Of a stretch of DNA of 64,000 nt, positions 32,140-45,778 are shown in pieces; position 1 is the stretch's first letter; each line of letters starts with the position of its first letter. The translations under genes were made by a program, and so were the position numbers. The notes under the pieces were generated by a model. That model was not told the DNA's origin. It saw nothing but the letters and a program-made list of their open reading frames with translations, and searched no databases. The stretch lies in contig CM060708.1 of NCBI GenBank assembly GCA_030686995.1, forward strand, positions 188,476,749 to 188,540,748. The letters are read 5' to 3'. The stretch is from Artemisia argyi (taxonomy: Eukaryota; Streptophyta; Magnoliopsida; Asterales; Asteraceae).

Positions 32140-34939
32140 TGTGACAACTGGCAGTTTAGGGAGCTATTTTAAAAATCCGCATTTCAATATAAGTTCGTTT
32201 ATAATTTTTATTTGAAATTTTCATTTCACAACGAACTTGTAAGACCTATGTTATGGATATTTTAATTAATGACGTTATGGAATTCGTGAATTATGTTCAT
32301 AATTCATTTTTGATTATGTGATCGGTGATGTATATTTGAATTCTCACTTGGTACTACGTTGACTTTGGCACTAGGATTTCCTAACATAGTTTTATGATTC
32401 GTCTTAACGAGTCCGTTATATATTTTAATTAATTACGAGAGGTTCTCGTGTGATATGGAAATTTTAAAATGAGTTCGGGTTCGGGCCACGTGTTTTACAT
32501 CTACCCACATTACCCGCTCAACCGTAATAATATCTTTATTATTACTATTATTATTATTATTACTCTTATTATTATTATTATTATTACCTTTTTAAAATTA
32601 AAAAAAAAAAAATGAAAAGTTAATATAAGGTGTGTTTTGGGTCCGGTTTACTCACACACACAAACACTCACTATTTTTTTCATCTCTCTCTATTTCTTCT
32701 TCTCCCCTACTACTCTAACCCTAGCCGCCACCTTGAATTCCGGCCACACCACAGCCACCGCCGGCCACCACTCTAAAACACCACCATAAATCGAACCTCC
32801 ATCATCCCTACTCTTAGATCTACTATAACACGCGCCTATAAGCCCCATATTTTACTTCGAATCGTCACTAAATTCACCACTATTCGTTGTTTTTGGAAAG
32901 ATTATCAAGGTTTTGAGCTTTTAGTTCGAAGGTGAGCGAGTTTCCACTCGTATTGTTAATAAAAACGCGACCCTTGGTCACGAAGTATTTAAGATCCGAA
33001 TGGGTTTTTAATTAAAAACGTGATATGATGATGGATCTTGGATGAAAAACGTTTTCTTGATAGTTTGGTATCCGGGTTGGTTTATTTTCGTCGGGTCGAG
33101 GTGTATCCGAGGGTGAAACCCTCGGATGGTGCTTGTTTGGCCGAATCTTTGGTCTTTAATGATTATTGGTGTTCGTTTGAGGGTGTTTGGATCCTCGTTT
33201 TGTTGGTTGACCGATTGTGGATGGTCATGGTTAACCATAGTAGTCGAATGGAATTTTTGGCCGACGACCCTAGTAGGTCATGTAGCTTGTTTGGCTCATT
33301 TAGAGCTAGCCGAGACCATGGAGGTCTCGGGTGGGAACCACACTAGTTGTGGTGAAGTGTTGCCTCGGGTTCGGCTTGGTAAACCGACCCGAACACTAAT
33401 TTGGTTAAATGTTATTTTGTGATAATTGTAAACTAATTGTTATATTGTTATATTGTTATTATTACATTTGTTGGTTACTTGTTTCCCGGCCGAATACTTT
33501 GGGTCGAATTGGTTTGGTTATTGGTTATGGTTTTGATATTGAGGAGTTGTTGGCGATTGGTAAGTGTGGATGAGGACCGGTTATGAGACGGTCGTTAGAT
33601 GACGGAGATAGGTTAGTCGGGTACCGTAGTCGGACCTTATTGTTGTAGCCCGTGGTTGAGATTGTGATTGGACGGAGATTTATTATTTATGACTTTGGTT
33701 TATTATTGGACTTGGACAATGAGCCGAGAGTCATGACTCGGACATATGACCATTTCGTGTAACTCAATAAATATTAAAAGTGAAACGAGAATAATAAAAC
33801 TCGTAATAATAATTATTAATAATATGAACGTTTATACGAAAGTATATACGTGAATAACGTATATATAACTATATAAACGCGTATATTAATAATAATAATA
33901 ATCACGAGTCGTATTATAACTAATACGATTAGATATATATTAGGCTACTAAAGTGGCGTAATATTATTAAACGTATTATTATTATAAAAATTGTGTTATA
34001 AACGGGAAACTCCCGACAATTATGAAACATTTAATAAAATGTCATTTCGGATATACAACGGATAAGTTTATTGAGTTAGGCGAAATTGTTGTCACTCGGG
34101 TCCAGGTAAGTCATTATTTGTGACATTCGTGTTGTCTCGGATATATGACGACTAATATAGACGTTTTCTATAAGTAAATAACCACTCAACCGTAAGGTTG
34201 AGCCGGGTTGTTTGGTTATATGAAACGAATATATTAGTGGGCATCGTATCCTACGACGCCCATAGGTGGTAGTATATGTAAAGGGTAATAGATTGCGAGT
34301 GTATATATCGGGAAATCTGGCCAATTTGACGATATATACGAGGAATTTATTAAACTGTGATATATACTATATAGTAATTACGTGCTATGTGCTTTATATG
34401 TGCTTTAGATTGGGTGTAATCTTGGAACGGTATATTACGTAAATAAATATGAGGATTATCAAATCGACGGATTTGGTAAACTCTGACGATTTATTTAAAT
34501 GATATATTGGACTAATATTAGATCTATAGTTTATTTTATCTTTCTATGTGTGATCTTGTTGGTTTGTTTTGAGTCGACCCACCACCCGTATGGATACCAA
34601 ACGCAAATACACCAAACTGATACGAAATGGATTTTCGGAAATAAAACGGATTCTCGTCCGGGTTTGGGAATATTATATATTTGAGGAAATGATTTCTGAA
34701 AGAGTTAATATTGTTAGGTCGTGCCAAGTCCGTAGTTGCTGTTTCGTGAGTTATCATACATCTTATTTCTACCTACCTCGTCTTGCTATTTTCTGGACTT
34801 GAGGTGAGTCATAGCCCCACTTTTTACTCTTGAACTATGTTTTCAACGATTGGGGTGAGAAACGTGCAAATTATTTTACGTGGACTATTATCGCTTTTAT
34901 ATTCTTTCTAAACTTGCTATGCGTATGGACTAGGATCTA

Positions 34940-35110
34940 TTGTCAGCTTTAGTCACACATGTCGTGTGTACTATTCAAGGTTGACTTATTTGGTTATTCG
35001 GATTGTCAGCTTTAGTCACATATCTGTTGTGTGTACTATTCAAGGTTGGCTTATTTGGATTGTCAGCTTTAGTCACATAGTTTCGTGTGTACTATTCAAG
35101 GTTGACTTAT
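34940..35110 (+). repeat. three ~60-bp tandem units in the T1 LTR
   Basis: TTGTCAGCTTTAGTCACA starts at 34940, 35003 and 35059, each unit ending GTGTACTATTCAAGGTTG. Repeated in the 3' LTR at ~45020-45190. Confidence 0.8.
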
Positions 35111-35148
35111 TAGATACTGTAGTGTGCACCTATAGGTTATTAATACTT

Positions 35149-35280
35149 CGGAGGTTATCCGAGTATTTATTGGTATTGCGGGGGTTACCCGAATATCTAT
35201 GTCGTTACGGAAGGGTATCCGTGTGTTTTGGTTATTGCGGAAGGGTATCCGTGTGTTATGTTGAGAGCGGAGGGTATCCG
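35149..35280 (+). repeat. array of five mini-hairpins in the T1 LTR
   Basis: Starts at 35149, 35179, 35208, 35238 and 35268: CGGAGGTTATCCG, CGGGGGTTACCCG, CGGAAGGGTATCCG (twice) and CGGAGGGTATCCG. Each pairs CGGA with TCCG, or CGGG with CCCG. The paired change A-T to G-C in copy two suggests a conserved stem. Present identically at 45229-45360. Confidence 0.65.
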
Positions 35281-35696
35281 CAGGCTTTTAGCGAATCCTT
35301 AGTCTAGCTAGCAAGCGTTTTGCGTATATGTCCACTATATTATTAGTTGAACTTAAACCTATGATCTCACCAGCGAAAGCTGACTTTTAGCACGTTTTCT
35401 CAGGTAATTAAGTGTTGAGGTGCATGCTTGGATTGGAAGGCTCGGCTGTGGCACACGGTTATGGATCTATATTTTCTAAACCCTGATAATTAAATTTGGA
35501 CCTATCGTTATTTGTTTTGGGCCTGACTCTGAATGATGTTGGGATAAATGTAAACTTTAAAACCCCGTTTTGGTTGTGTTTTTATTATGTTTACTTTATC
35601 TCGTTCTATATTGTCTTGTGTTGGATACCAATCCCCGTAGCACCTCGAAAGCTTGTTGAGTCTTCCGCTGTATCAAATTTTGGGGGTGTTACAGAT

Positions 35697-35709
35697 TGGT
35701 ATCAGAGCC
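35697..35709 (+). other. T1 primer-binding site (initiator tRNA-Met)
   Basis: TGGTATCAGAGCC, three bases after the 5' LTR; the standard plant LTR-element PBS. Confidence 0.9.
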
Positions 35710-36033
35710 AAGGTTATAGAGAACTAGGTAAATAAACGCCTAAACTATAACCGTATTTTTATAGAAAATGATCCTTGACTACCGCCCGCCAGCCCGCCAA
35801 GCCGAAGCATCTTCTATTATTTGAGGTTTATGGATTTTTAGTAATAAGATGGCGTTCTCGAGGATTTATATGGTCTATATGTTTTATAAACATTATAGTA
35901 ATGCGGTGTTTGAAATTCTTTTATTGAGATTATATATGGAATTATTTGATGAGTATGTTTGGTATGGTTTTATGAGTTGTGATTTAAGTTGTTTTGAAAC
36001 ACTTACACCTACCCTACGCCGTTGTCACATACT

Positions 36034-37137
36034 ATGGCCTCCCATATGCCCGATGTCGTCGAGGACATTCTTACTGCACCAGTTTTACCTGCACAGTTCA
36101 CTATGGCATCTGATGACCCTTACCAGATGGCCATGTCTTCAGCTATTGTATCACAGACAGCTTCTACTTCAGCACTACCTGCTGCATCTACGCAGGGACC
36201 CTCATCTTCTTTAGGGCTCCCTGGTACATCGAGGCAGCTTACTCTTCATCAGGCTTTGGCTCGTGTGGCACCACGCTTTGCCCACCGAGCTACGGCACGC
36301 ATGTCGGTACGCCCTACTCTATCACCTTTATAGATTGATGCTCATTCTCTTCTGTCTGAGGCACCGCCCACATCACTGCGTCGTCGTCCTAGATCACCTA
36401 CTACATCTTCACATGGTTCACCCAGTAGGAGACGACGAGTGATGAGGTACTCTTCCAATGAGGAGGAGGAGGAGTACGAGGGTGAGGATGAGGCTGATGA
36501 CCCTGAGCGGGAGGATGACCCTCAGGAGGCTGAGCATGGTGATGATGATGACCCTGAGGAGGAGGATGACCCTCAGGAGGATGAGATGCCTGATGATGAT
36601 GATGATGTGTTAGCACCACCAGCTCAGGCTGAGGAGCCTGATTCACCTGTACACCCGATTGAGCCCGATTCACCTGATCATCCGTTCTTGTTTGAGTTAC
36701 CACCGGGTAGTCCCGTGGAGTCGGATGCATCGTCTGAGATTTCTGCTGAGCATGCAGAGTTGGGTGAGATTGGCAGGTTGTGGGCTCGGATTACTGAGCT
36801 TAGTGACAGAGTTGCACGTGTATCTGATCGACTTGAGCGAGTTATTGGAGAGTTTTTAGCAGATTTGAGGGTTGATTTGACTGTCGTTGTGGGCAGGACT
36901 ACTGAGCTGAGGAGAGTTTTGATGGATGTCCACGAGCATATCGATAGTTTGCAGCGAGGATTTGTTACTGCTCGTGAGGCCGACCGCAAGCTTTGGTAAA
37001 GGAATGCCGAGCTAGAGAAGGAGGTGGCTGACCTCAAGAGAGACCGAGACACCCATAGCGTGGAGTTAGGATCATTATGGAGGGATCTTGATGGCTTGAG
37101 GCAGGAGTTGAGGATTCTCCGTCAGCCACGTGGCTAG
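36034..37137 (+). pseudogene. T1 leader frame: acidic coiled-coil protein upstream of gag
   Basis: A single frame starts at ATG 36034 (MASHMPDVVEDIL) and ends at TAG 37135-37137, about 367 codons, with in-frame TAG at 36331-36333 and TAA at 36997-36999. It has a Ser/Thr/Ala-rich N-terminus, an Arg-rich patch (RRRPR, SRRRR), a strongly acidic Glu/Asp block, a Pro-rich stretch, and a long heptad-patterned coiled coil (LWARITELSDRVARVSDRLE... VADLKRDRDTHSVELGSLWR). It lies between PBS and gag in the sense orientation. The continued coding character after both stops shows that it was a gene. Family not recognised; such extra leader frames are not standard in Tekay. Confidence 0.6.
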
Positions 37138-37493
37138 TTGTTTGAGTTATATTATCTTGTTGCTTTCTTAGCCGAGGAGTGTTCGGTTAGAAAAGCTAGT
37201 TATCATATTTTGATGAATTTTGTACGGTATTCGTCTCTTTTGGAACGATTAGTATGTTTCGTGTTATTCGTTAGTTGGAACGATGTTAGATCGCTATTGT
37301 ATGGTTGGTGATTATTAGTATATGGTATTATGTGATTTTGGGTGTTATGGAAATTGAGTCCTTATTCGCTGTAGTGATGTTACGTGGTGTATTGTTGCTA
37401 TTCTTTCCATGACTTGATTTCGTTGAGATGTTTTGTTGAGCATATCGATAAGTTCTATTGGAGACTCATGAACTTGTGTGATGTTACGGATCA

Positions 37494-40400
37494 ATGGCAC
37501 CCCGTCGAAACCCTGTTAGGTCTACCAGGACTGGTCCTGCTGTGACTACTCCTGCTCGTCGAGGTCGTCGACCTACTCGAAATGTTGAAACCCCTACTCC
37601 TGACAACCTGGACACCACTAACCGTAACAACAGGAATCAAAATGTTGATGTTCAGGGAGACAATGATCATGTTCCACTTAATGCACCTACTGTGGATCAA
37701 GCAATGATCAACCAACTCGTGGAGCAAAGAGTTGCTGAACTACTAGCTGAGTCAAATCATTCCAACAATTCTGCTGGAACTTTTCCACCTGTTCGTGCTA
37801 ATGGATGTCAATACAAGGAATTCAAGATTTGTGGACCCATTGAGTTTGGTGGAAATGAAGGAGTGGTTTACTTAGTTAGATGGATTGAGAAGACTGAGTC
37901 AGTGTTTAATGTCAGTGGTTGTGCGGAGAATGCGAAGGTAAAGTTTGCTTCTTTTACTTTCAAGGATGAAGCTTTGACGTGGTGGAACAACTACCGAAAT
38001 GCAGTTGGGAGTGATGTAGCATATACTATGACTTGGGAGCAATTTAAGTCCTTGTTGATTCAGACTTATTGCCCAAGGAATGAGGTCAAGAAGCTAGAGA
38101 TTGAGTTTTGGAACCACAAGGTGAAAGGTAATGATATGGCGACTTACAATCGTCGTTACCAGGAGTTAGCCTTGTTGTGCCCAGATATGGTGAAAACTGA
38201 AACTCAAAAGATCGAGAGGTATACTGATGGTTTGCCTGTAGCTACGAGGAATGATGAAATTTCTGCTAGACCTGCAAACATCCATGAGGCAATCACAATT
38301 GCTCAACAACTTATGGATTCTTTGGAATTAGAAGAAGCTGATAAGGAGAAGAATGGAAAGAGAAAGAGAGACCGTCACTCTAAGAGTAATGATCACCGAA
38401 GCAAGAGACAAGCTAAGGCTTATGCTATTGGGAATGGAGATAAGAAGAATCAGAACGGTGATGCACCCAAGTGTGATCGTTGCCATCAGCATCACACTGG
38501 ATGGTATAGTGTGAAATGCCAGAATTGCTCAAAGAAAGGACATACAGCTAGGGACTGTAAAGCTCGACCGCTTGCAATGGTTCAAGCTACTCCTGAGATG
38601 AGAAATAAGGCAGATGTTACCTGTTATGGGTGTGGAAAGAAGGGACACTATAGGAATGAGTGTAGAGAATCGCGGAACCGTGGAAATCAAGGCTCGGGTG
38701 GTAATGGGTACAATTATGGAAACCGTGGACGACAAGATAATGGGGACCAACGTGTGGAAGCTGGAGCTGCTCAGGGAAGAGTGTATGCACTCGGGAACGA
38801 GAGAGGAGAAGATCCGAACGTCGTTACTGGTACGTTCCTTCTCAATAATCGTTATGCTTCCATACTGTTTGATACTGGTGCCGATAGAAGTTTTGTGTCT
38901 ACTACATTTGCACCCTTACTAGAGAAACCCCCGATGGCCTTAGGAATTGGATATGATATTGAGTTAGCTAATGGAAATATAGAAAGGATTAATACCATCA
39001 TTCGCGGTTGTACGTTAAATTTCTTGAACCACCCTTTCAACATAGATCTTCTACCCGTCACGTTAGGAAGTTTTGATGTAATCATTGGTATGGATTGGTT
39101 GTCGAAGTATCGTGCTCACATACTTTGCGACGAGAAGATCGTGCGTGTACCATACGGAAAGGAGGTCCTAAATATACTAGGAGACCGAAAGGATTATAGG
39201 AGCCCATCCCGATTAGCAGTTATATCTTGCACAAAGTTACCGAAGTTAATGGAGAAGGGATGTTACCTTTTCTTAGCCCAAATTTCTGAGAAGGGCGAGA
39301 CGAAGAAAAAGGAAAGGTGCATTGGAGATGTGCCTATAGTTCGTGATTTTCCTGATGTGTTTCCTGATGATTTGCCGGGAATCCCGCCGACTAGACAAGT
39401 GGAGTTTCAGATTGAGTTGATACCTGGTGCTGCACCTGTAGCACGAGCACCTTATCGTCTTGCACCTACCGAACTGGAAGAGTTGTCAAAACAATTGGCG
39501 GAGTTAGCCGAAAAGGGATTCATAAGACCAAGTTCTTCACCTTGGGGAGCCCCAGTCTTATTTGTGAAGAAGAAGGATGGATCGTTTCGTATGTGTATTG
39601 ATTATGGAGAGTTGAATAAGTTAACGGTGAAGAATCGATACCCGTTACCTAGGATCGATGACTTGTTCGATCAACTTCAAGGATCGAGTGTGTATTCGAA
39701 GATCGACTTGAGATCGGGATATCATCAACTTCGAGTTCGCGAGGAAGATATTCCGAAAACGGCTTTCAGGACCCGTTACGGGCATTACGAGTTTCAGGTG
39801 ATGCCGTTTGGGTTGACTAACGCACCAGCAATATTCATGGATCTCATGAATCGTGTGTGCAAGCCATACTTGGATAAGTTCGTGATTGTATTCATCGATG
39901 ACATTCTGATTTATTCAAAGAGTGAGAAAGAGCATGAGGAGCATCTAAGACTCATTCTGGAATTGCTTAGGAAGGAGAAACTCTATGCCAAGTTTTCGAA
40001 ATGCGAATTTTGGATTCCGATGGTACAATTTTTGGGTCACGTGATTGATAGACAAGGAGTCCATGTGGATCCTGCAAAAATTGAGGCGATAAAAGATTGG
40101 GCTGCACCTACAACCCCGACCGAAGTTCGTCAATTTTTGGGTTTAGCTGGTTATTACCGAAGATTCATCGAGGGATTTTCGAAGATAGCTAAACCATTGA
40201 CCAAATTGACCCAAAAGAGTGTTACGTATGAATGGGGAGATAAAGAAGAGGAAGCGTTTCAATTGCTTAAGAAAATGTTGTGTAGTGCTCCTATCTTAGC
40301 GTTACCAGAAGGTAACGAGGATTTCGTTGTCTATTGTGACGCCTCACATAAAGGTTTAGGAGCCGTGTTAATGCAACGAGAGAAGGTGATAGCTTATGCT

Positions 40401-42164
40401 TCCCGACAGCTCAAAAAGCATGAGAAAAACTACACTACCCATGATTTGGAGCTCGGTGCTGTGGTTTTTGCTTTAAGGATATGGAGACATTACTTGTACG
40501 GAACCAAGTGTGTTGTGTTTACCGACCACAAAAGTCTATAACACATCTTGAATCAAAAAGAGCTCAACATGAGACAACGACGTTGGATCGAGCTGCTAAG
40601 CGATTATGATTGTGAAATTCGCTATCATCCTGGTAAAGCAAACGTTGTTGCTGATGCTCTTAGTCGAAAGGAAAGAGTACCACCATTACGAGTTAGGTCA
40701 TTGGGAATGACTATCGTATCGCCATTACCATCTCAAATACCTGAAGCTCAAACGGAGGCGATGAAGGCAGAAAATAGATCTGCCGAGAACATATTTGGGA
40801 TGGCTGATAATGAGAAAGGATTTGTTGAGCGTTCGGATGGATTATTATGTTTTGGAGATCGGATTTGGGTACCGTTATATGGAGAAATTCGAGAAGTGAT
40901 TATGCATGAGTCGCATAAGTCAAAGTACTCCATTCACCCTGGTTCCGATAAAATGTATCAAGATCTTAAGAAGTTCTATTGGTGGCCAAATATGAAGGCA
41001 GATATAGCATCGTACGTTAGTAAATGCTTGACATGCGCCAAGGTTAAGGCTGAACACCAGAGACCGTCAGGACTACTAACGCAACCAGAACTTCCAGTCT
41101 GGAAATGGGAGCGGATTACTATGGACTTCATTACCAAATTACCGAGGACAGCTAGCGGTTGTGACGCTATCTGAGTAATTGTGGATCGTCTGACAAAGTC
41201 TGCTCATTTCTTAGCTATTAGTGAAGATGATAGTGTGGATAAGCTTGCAAGGTTATATGTGAAGGAAATTATTTCGCGTCATGGAGTCCCGATATCTATT
41301 ATTTCGGATCGTGATAGTCGTTTTACGTCAGCTTTGTGGCGATCACTTCAAACGGCTTTGGGGACGAGGCTTGATATGAGTACTGCATATCATCCCCAAA
41401 CCGATGGTCAAAGTGAGAGGACCATTCAGACGTTAGAGGATATGCTTCGTGCATGCATCATAGACTTTGGTAAAGGCTGGGAGAAGTATTTACCCCTTGC
41501 GGAATTCTCCTATAATAACAGCTACCACACAAGTCTTAAGGCTGCACCATTCGAAGCTTTGTATGGCAGAAAGTGTCGTTCGCCTATTGGTTGGGCAGAA
41601 GTTGGTGATAGTCAACTTACAGGCCCTGAGCTTATTTTGGAAACTACCGAGAAAGTAACTCAGATTCGTGATCGGTTGCAAGCCGCCAGAGATAGGCAGA
41701 AGAGCTACGCCGATCAGAGACGTAAACCTTTAGAGTTCCAGGTTGGAGACAAAGTGATGCTGAAAGTCTCGCCTTGGAAAGGTGTAATACGTTTCGGGAA
41801 ACGTGGTAAACTCAACCCACGCTACATTGGACCATTCTTGATCTTAGAAAGAATTGGGCCCGTGGCTTATAGGTTGGAATTACCGTCCGAACTGAGCAAA
41901 GTTCACGACGTGTTCCACGTGAGTAACCTGAAGAAATGTCTTTCTGATGAAATGCCCGTCATTCCAATGAGGGACATTCGTGTAGATGAGAAACTGAATT
42001 TCGTGGAGGAACCGATTGAGATTTTAGATCGTGAGGTTAAACGACTCAAGTGGAGTCGCATTCCGCTCATCAAGGTTCGTTGGAATTCCCGACATGGACC
42101 AGAGTTTACGTGGGAACGTGAGGACGAGTTCAGGAAGAGATATCCGAAGCTTTTCACTTCGTAG
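37494..42164 (+). pseudogene. gag-pol: T1 gag-pol polyprotein, one frame with two nonsense codons
   Basis: One frame starts at ATG 37494 ([11 protein letters not shown]). Gag core spans ~residues 110-260. Zinc knuckles are [14 protein letters not shown] (~342) and [14 protein letters not shown] (~377), preceded by a third Cys/His cluster ([10 protein letters not shown]). Protease [12 protein letters not shown] is at ~460. RT has [19 protein letters not shown] (the usual Arg after DY is Gly) and [11 protein letters not shown] at ~800. RNase H (VVYCDAS, TDHKSL), integrase zinc finger ([21 protein letters not shown]), catalytic core ([22 protein letters not shown]) and C-terminal [14 protein letters not shown] follow. 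TAA at 40539-40541 cuts RNase H; TGA at 41172-41174 sits early in the integrase core (normally Trp before VIVDRLT). Without those two codons all domains are present. Confidence 0.92.
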
Positions 42165-42204
42165 ATAAATTTTTCCGAGTGAAACCCGGGACGGGTTTCC
42201 TTCT

Positions 42205-42217
42205 GAGACGGGGAGGA
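42205..42217 (+). other. T1 polypurine tract
   Basis: GAGACGGGGAGGA abuts the 3' LTR. Confidence 0.8.
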
Positions 42218-45200
42218 TGTGACAACTGGCAGTTTAGGGAGCTATTTTAAAAATCCGCATTTCAATATAAGTTCGTTTATAATTTTTATTTGAAATTTTC
42301 ATTTCACAACGAACTTGTAAGACCTATGTTATGGATATTTTAATTAATGACGTTATGGAATTCGTGAATTATGTTCATAATTCATTTTTGATTATGTGAT
42401 CGGTGATGTATATTTGAATTCTCACTTGGTACTACGTTGACTTTGGCACTAGGATTTCCTAACATAGTTTTATGATTCGTCTTAACGAGTCCGTTATATA
42501 TTTTAATTAATTACGAGAGGTTCTCGTGTGATATGGAAATTTTAAAATGAGTTCGGGTTCGGGCCACGTGTTTTACATCTACCCACATTACCCGCTCAAC
42601 CGTAATAATATCTTTATTATTACTATTATTATTATTATTACTCTTATTATTATTATTATTATTATTACCTTTTTAAAATTAAAAAAAAAAAATGAAAAGT
42701 TAATATAAGGTGAGTTTTGGGTCCGGTTTACTCACACACACAAACACTCACTATTTTTTTCATCTCTCTCTATTTCTTCTTCTCCCCTACTACTCTAACC
42801 CTAGCCGCCACCTTGAATTCCGGCCACACCACAGCCACCGCCGGCCACCACTCTAAAACACCACCATAAATCGAACCTCCATCATCCCTACTCTTAGATC
42901 TACTATAACACGCGCCTATAAGCCCCATATTTTACTTCGAATCGTCACTAAATTCACCACTATTCGTTGTTTTTGGAAAGATTATCAAGGTTTTGAGCTT
43001 TTAGTTCGAAGGTGAGCGAGTTTCCACTCGTATTGTTAATAAAAACGCGACCCTTGGTCACGAAGTATTTAAGATCCGAATGGGTTTTTAATTAAAAACG
43101 TGATATGATGATGGATCTTGGATGAAAAACGTTTTCTTGATAGTTTGGTATCCGGGTTGGTTTATTTTCGTCGGGTCGAGGTGTATCCGAGGGTGAAACC
43201 CTCGGATGGTGCTTGTTTGGCCGAATCTTTGGTCTTTAATGATTATTGGTGTTCGTTTGAGGGTGTTTGGATCCTCGTTTTGTTGGTTGACCGATTGTGG
43301 ATGGTCATGGTTAACCATAGTAGTCGAATGGAATTTTTGGCCGACGACCCTAGTAGGTCGTGTAGCTTGTTTGGCTCATTTAGAGCTAGCCGAGACCATG
43401 GAGGTCTCGGGTGGGAACCACACTAGTTGTGGTGAAGTGTTGCCTCGGGTTCGGCTTGGTAAACCGACCCGAACACTAATTTGGTTAAATGTTATTTTGT
43501 GATAATTGTAAACTAATTGTTATATTGTTATATTGTTATTATTACATTTGTTGGTTACTTGTTTCCCGGCCGAATACTTTGGGTCGAATTGGTTTGGTTA
43601 TTGGTTATGGTTTTGATATTGAGGAGTTGTTGGCGATTGGTAAGTGTGGATGAGGACCGGTTATGAGACGGTCGTTAGATGACGGAGATAGGTTAGTCGG
43701 GTACCGTAGTCGGACCTTATTGTTGTAGCCCGTGGTTGAGATTGTGATTGGACGGAGATTTATTATTTATGACTTTGGTTTATTATTGGACTTGGACAAT
43801 GAGCCGAGAGTCATGACTCGGACATATGACCATTTCGTGTAACTCAATAAATATTAAAAGTGAAACGAGAATAATAAAACTCGTAATAATAATTATTAAT
43901 AATATGAACGTTTATACGAAAGTATATACGTGAATAACGTATATATAACTATATAAACGCGTATATTAATAATAATAATAATCACGAGTCGTATTATAAC
44001 TAATACGATTAGATATATATTAGGCTACTAAAGTGGCGTAATATTATTAAACGTATTATTATTATAAAAATTGTGTTATAAACGGGAAACTCCCGACAAT
44101 TATGAAACATTTAATAAAATGTCATTTCGGATATACAACGGATAAGTTTATTGAGTTAGGCGAAATTGTTGTCACTCGGGTCCAGGTAAGTCATTATTTG
44201 TGACATTCGTGTTGTCTCGGATATATGACGACTAATATAGACGTTTTCTATAAGTAAATAACCACTCAACCGTAAGGTTGAGCCGGGTTGTTTGGTTATA
44301 TGAAACGAATATATTAGTGGGCATCGTATCCTACGACGCCCATAGGTGGTAGTATATGTAAAGGGTAATAGATTGCGAGTGTATATATCGGGAAATCTGG
44401 CCAATTTGACGATATATACGAGGAATTTATTAAACTGTGATATATACTATATAGTAATTACGTGCTATGTGCTTTATATGTGCTTTAGATTGGGTGTAAT
44501 CTTGGAACGGTATATTACGTAAATAAATATGAGGATTATCAAATCGACGGATTTGGTAAACTCTGACGATTTATTTAAATGATATATTGGACTAATATTA
44601 GATCTATAGTTTATTTTATCTTTCTATGTGTGATCTTGTTGGTTTGTTTTGAGTCGACCCACCACCCGTATGGATACCAAACGCAAATACACCAAACTGA
44701 TACGAAATGGATTTTCGGAAATAAAACGGATTCTCGTCCGGGTTTGGGAATATTATATATTTGAGGAAATGATTTCTGAAAGAGTTAATATTGTTAGGTC
44801 GTGCCAAGTCCGTAGTTGCTGTTTCGTGAGTTATCATACATCTTATTTCTACCTACCTCGTCTTGCTATTTTCTGGACTTGAGGTGAGTCATAGCCCCAC
44901 TTTTTACTCTTGAACTATGTTTTCAACGATTGGGGTGAGAAACGTGCAAATTATTTTACGTGGACTATTATCGCTTTTATATTCTTTCTAAACTTGCTAT
45001 GCGTATGGACTAGGATCTATTGTCAGCTTTAGTCACACATGTCGTGTGTACTATTCAAGGTTGACTTATTTGGTTATTCGGATTGTCAGCTTTAGTCACA
45101 TATCTGTTGTGTGTACTATTCAAGGTTGGCTTATTTGGATTGTCAGCTTTAGTCACATAGTTTCGTGTGTACTATTCAAGGTTGACTTATTAGATACTGT

Positions 45201-45773
45201 AGTGTGCACCTATAGGTTATTAATACTTCGGAGGTTATCCGAGTATTTATTGGTATTGCGGGGGTTACCCGAATATCTATGTCGTTACGGAAGGGTATCC
45301 GTGTGTTTTGGTTATTGCGGAAGGGTATCCGTGTGTTATGTTGAGAGCGGAGGGTATCCGCAGGCTTTTAGCGAATCCTTAGTCTAGCTAGCAAGCGTTT
45401 TGCGTATATGTCCACTATATTATTAGTTGAACTTAAACCTATGATCTCACCAGCGAAAGCTGACTTTTAGCACGTTTTCTCAGGTAATTAAGTGTTGAGG
45501 TGCATGCTTGGATTGGAAGGCTCGGCTGTGGCACACGGTTATGGATCTATATTTTCTAAACTCTGATAATTAAATTTGGACCTATCGTTATTTGTTTTGG
45601 GCCTGACTCTGAATGATGTTGGGATAAATGTAAACTTTAAAACCCCGTTTTGGTTGTGTTTTTATTATGTTTACTTTATCTCGTTCTATATTGTCTTGTG
45701 TTGGATACCAATCCCCGTAGCACCTCGAAAGCTTGTTGAGTCTTCCGCTGTATCAAATTTTGGGGGTGTTACA
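42218..45773 (+). repeat. T1 3' LTR
   Basis: Essentially identical to 32140-35693. Substitutions noticed near 42706, 43360 and 45562, plus one ATT unit and one A of length difference. Confidence 0.92.
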
Positions 45774-45778
45774 GTATT

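Larger units (their letters stand above)
32140..35693 (+). repeat. T1 5' LTR
   Basis: TGTGACAACTGGCAG...GGGGGTGTTACA. It includes an ATT microsatellite near 32533-32586, three ~60-bp tandem units (34940-35110) and five small hairpins with ~30-bp period (35149-35280). Open frames within it are not conserved coding sequence. Confidence 0.92.
32140..45773 (+). mobile_element. T1: young Tekay/Del-like Ty3/gypsy chromovirus
   Basis: Two 3.55-kb LTRs (32140-35693, 42218-45773) have a perfect GTATT TSD at 32135-32139 and 45774-45778. The PBS matches initiator tRNA-Met and the PPT is GAGACGGGGAGGA. It carries an extra leader frame and a complete gag-pol domain order. By eye the LTRs show only about three substitutions plus two short length changes in simple repeats, so the insertion is very recent. 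Long LTRs and a chromodomain-like tail favour Tekay/Del. Confidence 0.92.

Noticed and set aside
32985..33422. Open frames in the T1 LTR (also at 43065-43502)
   Set aside because: They lie wholly in LTR sequence, overlap on both strands, and show no family signature. They recur in the 3' LTR only because the LTRs are copies.
36401..36730. His/Pro-rich minus-strand frame
   Set aside because: Mirror of the Glu/Asp-coding block of the T1 leader gene.
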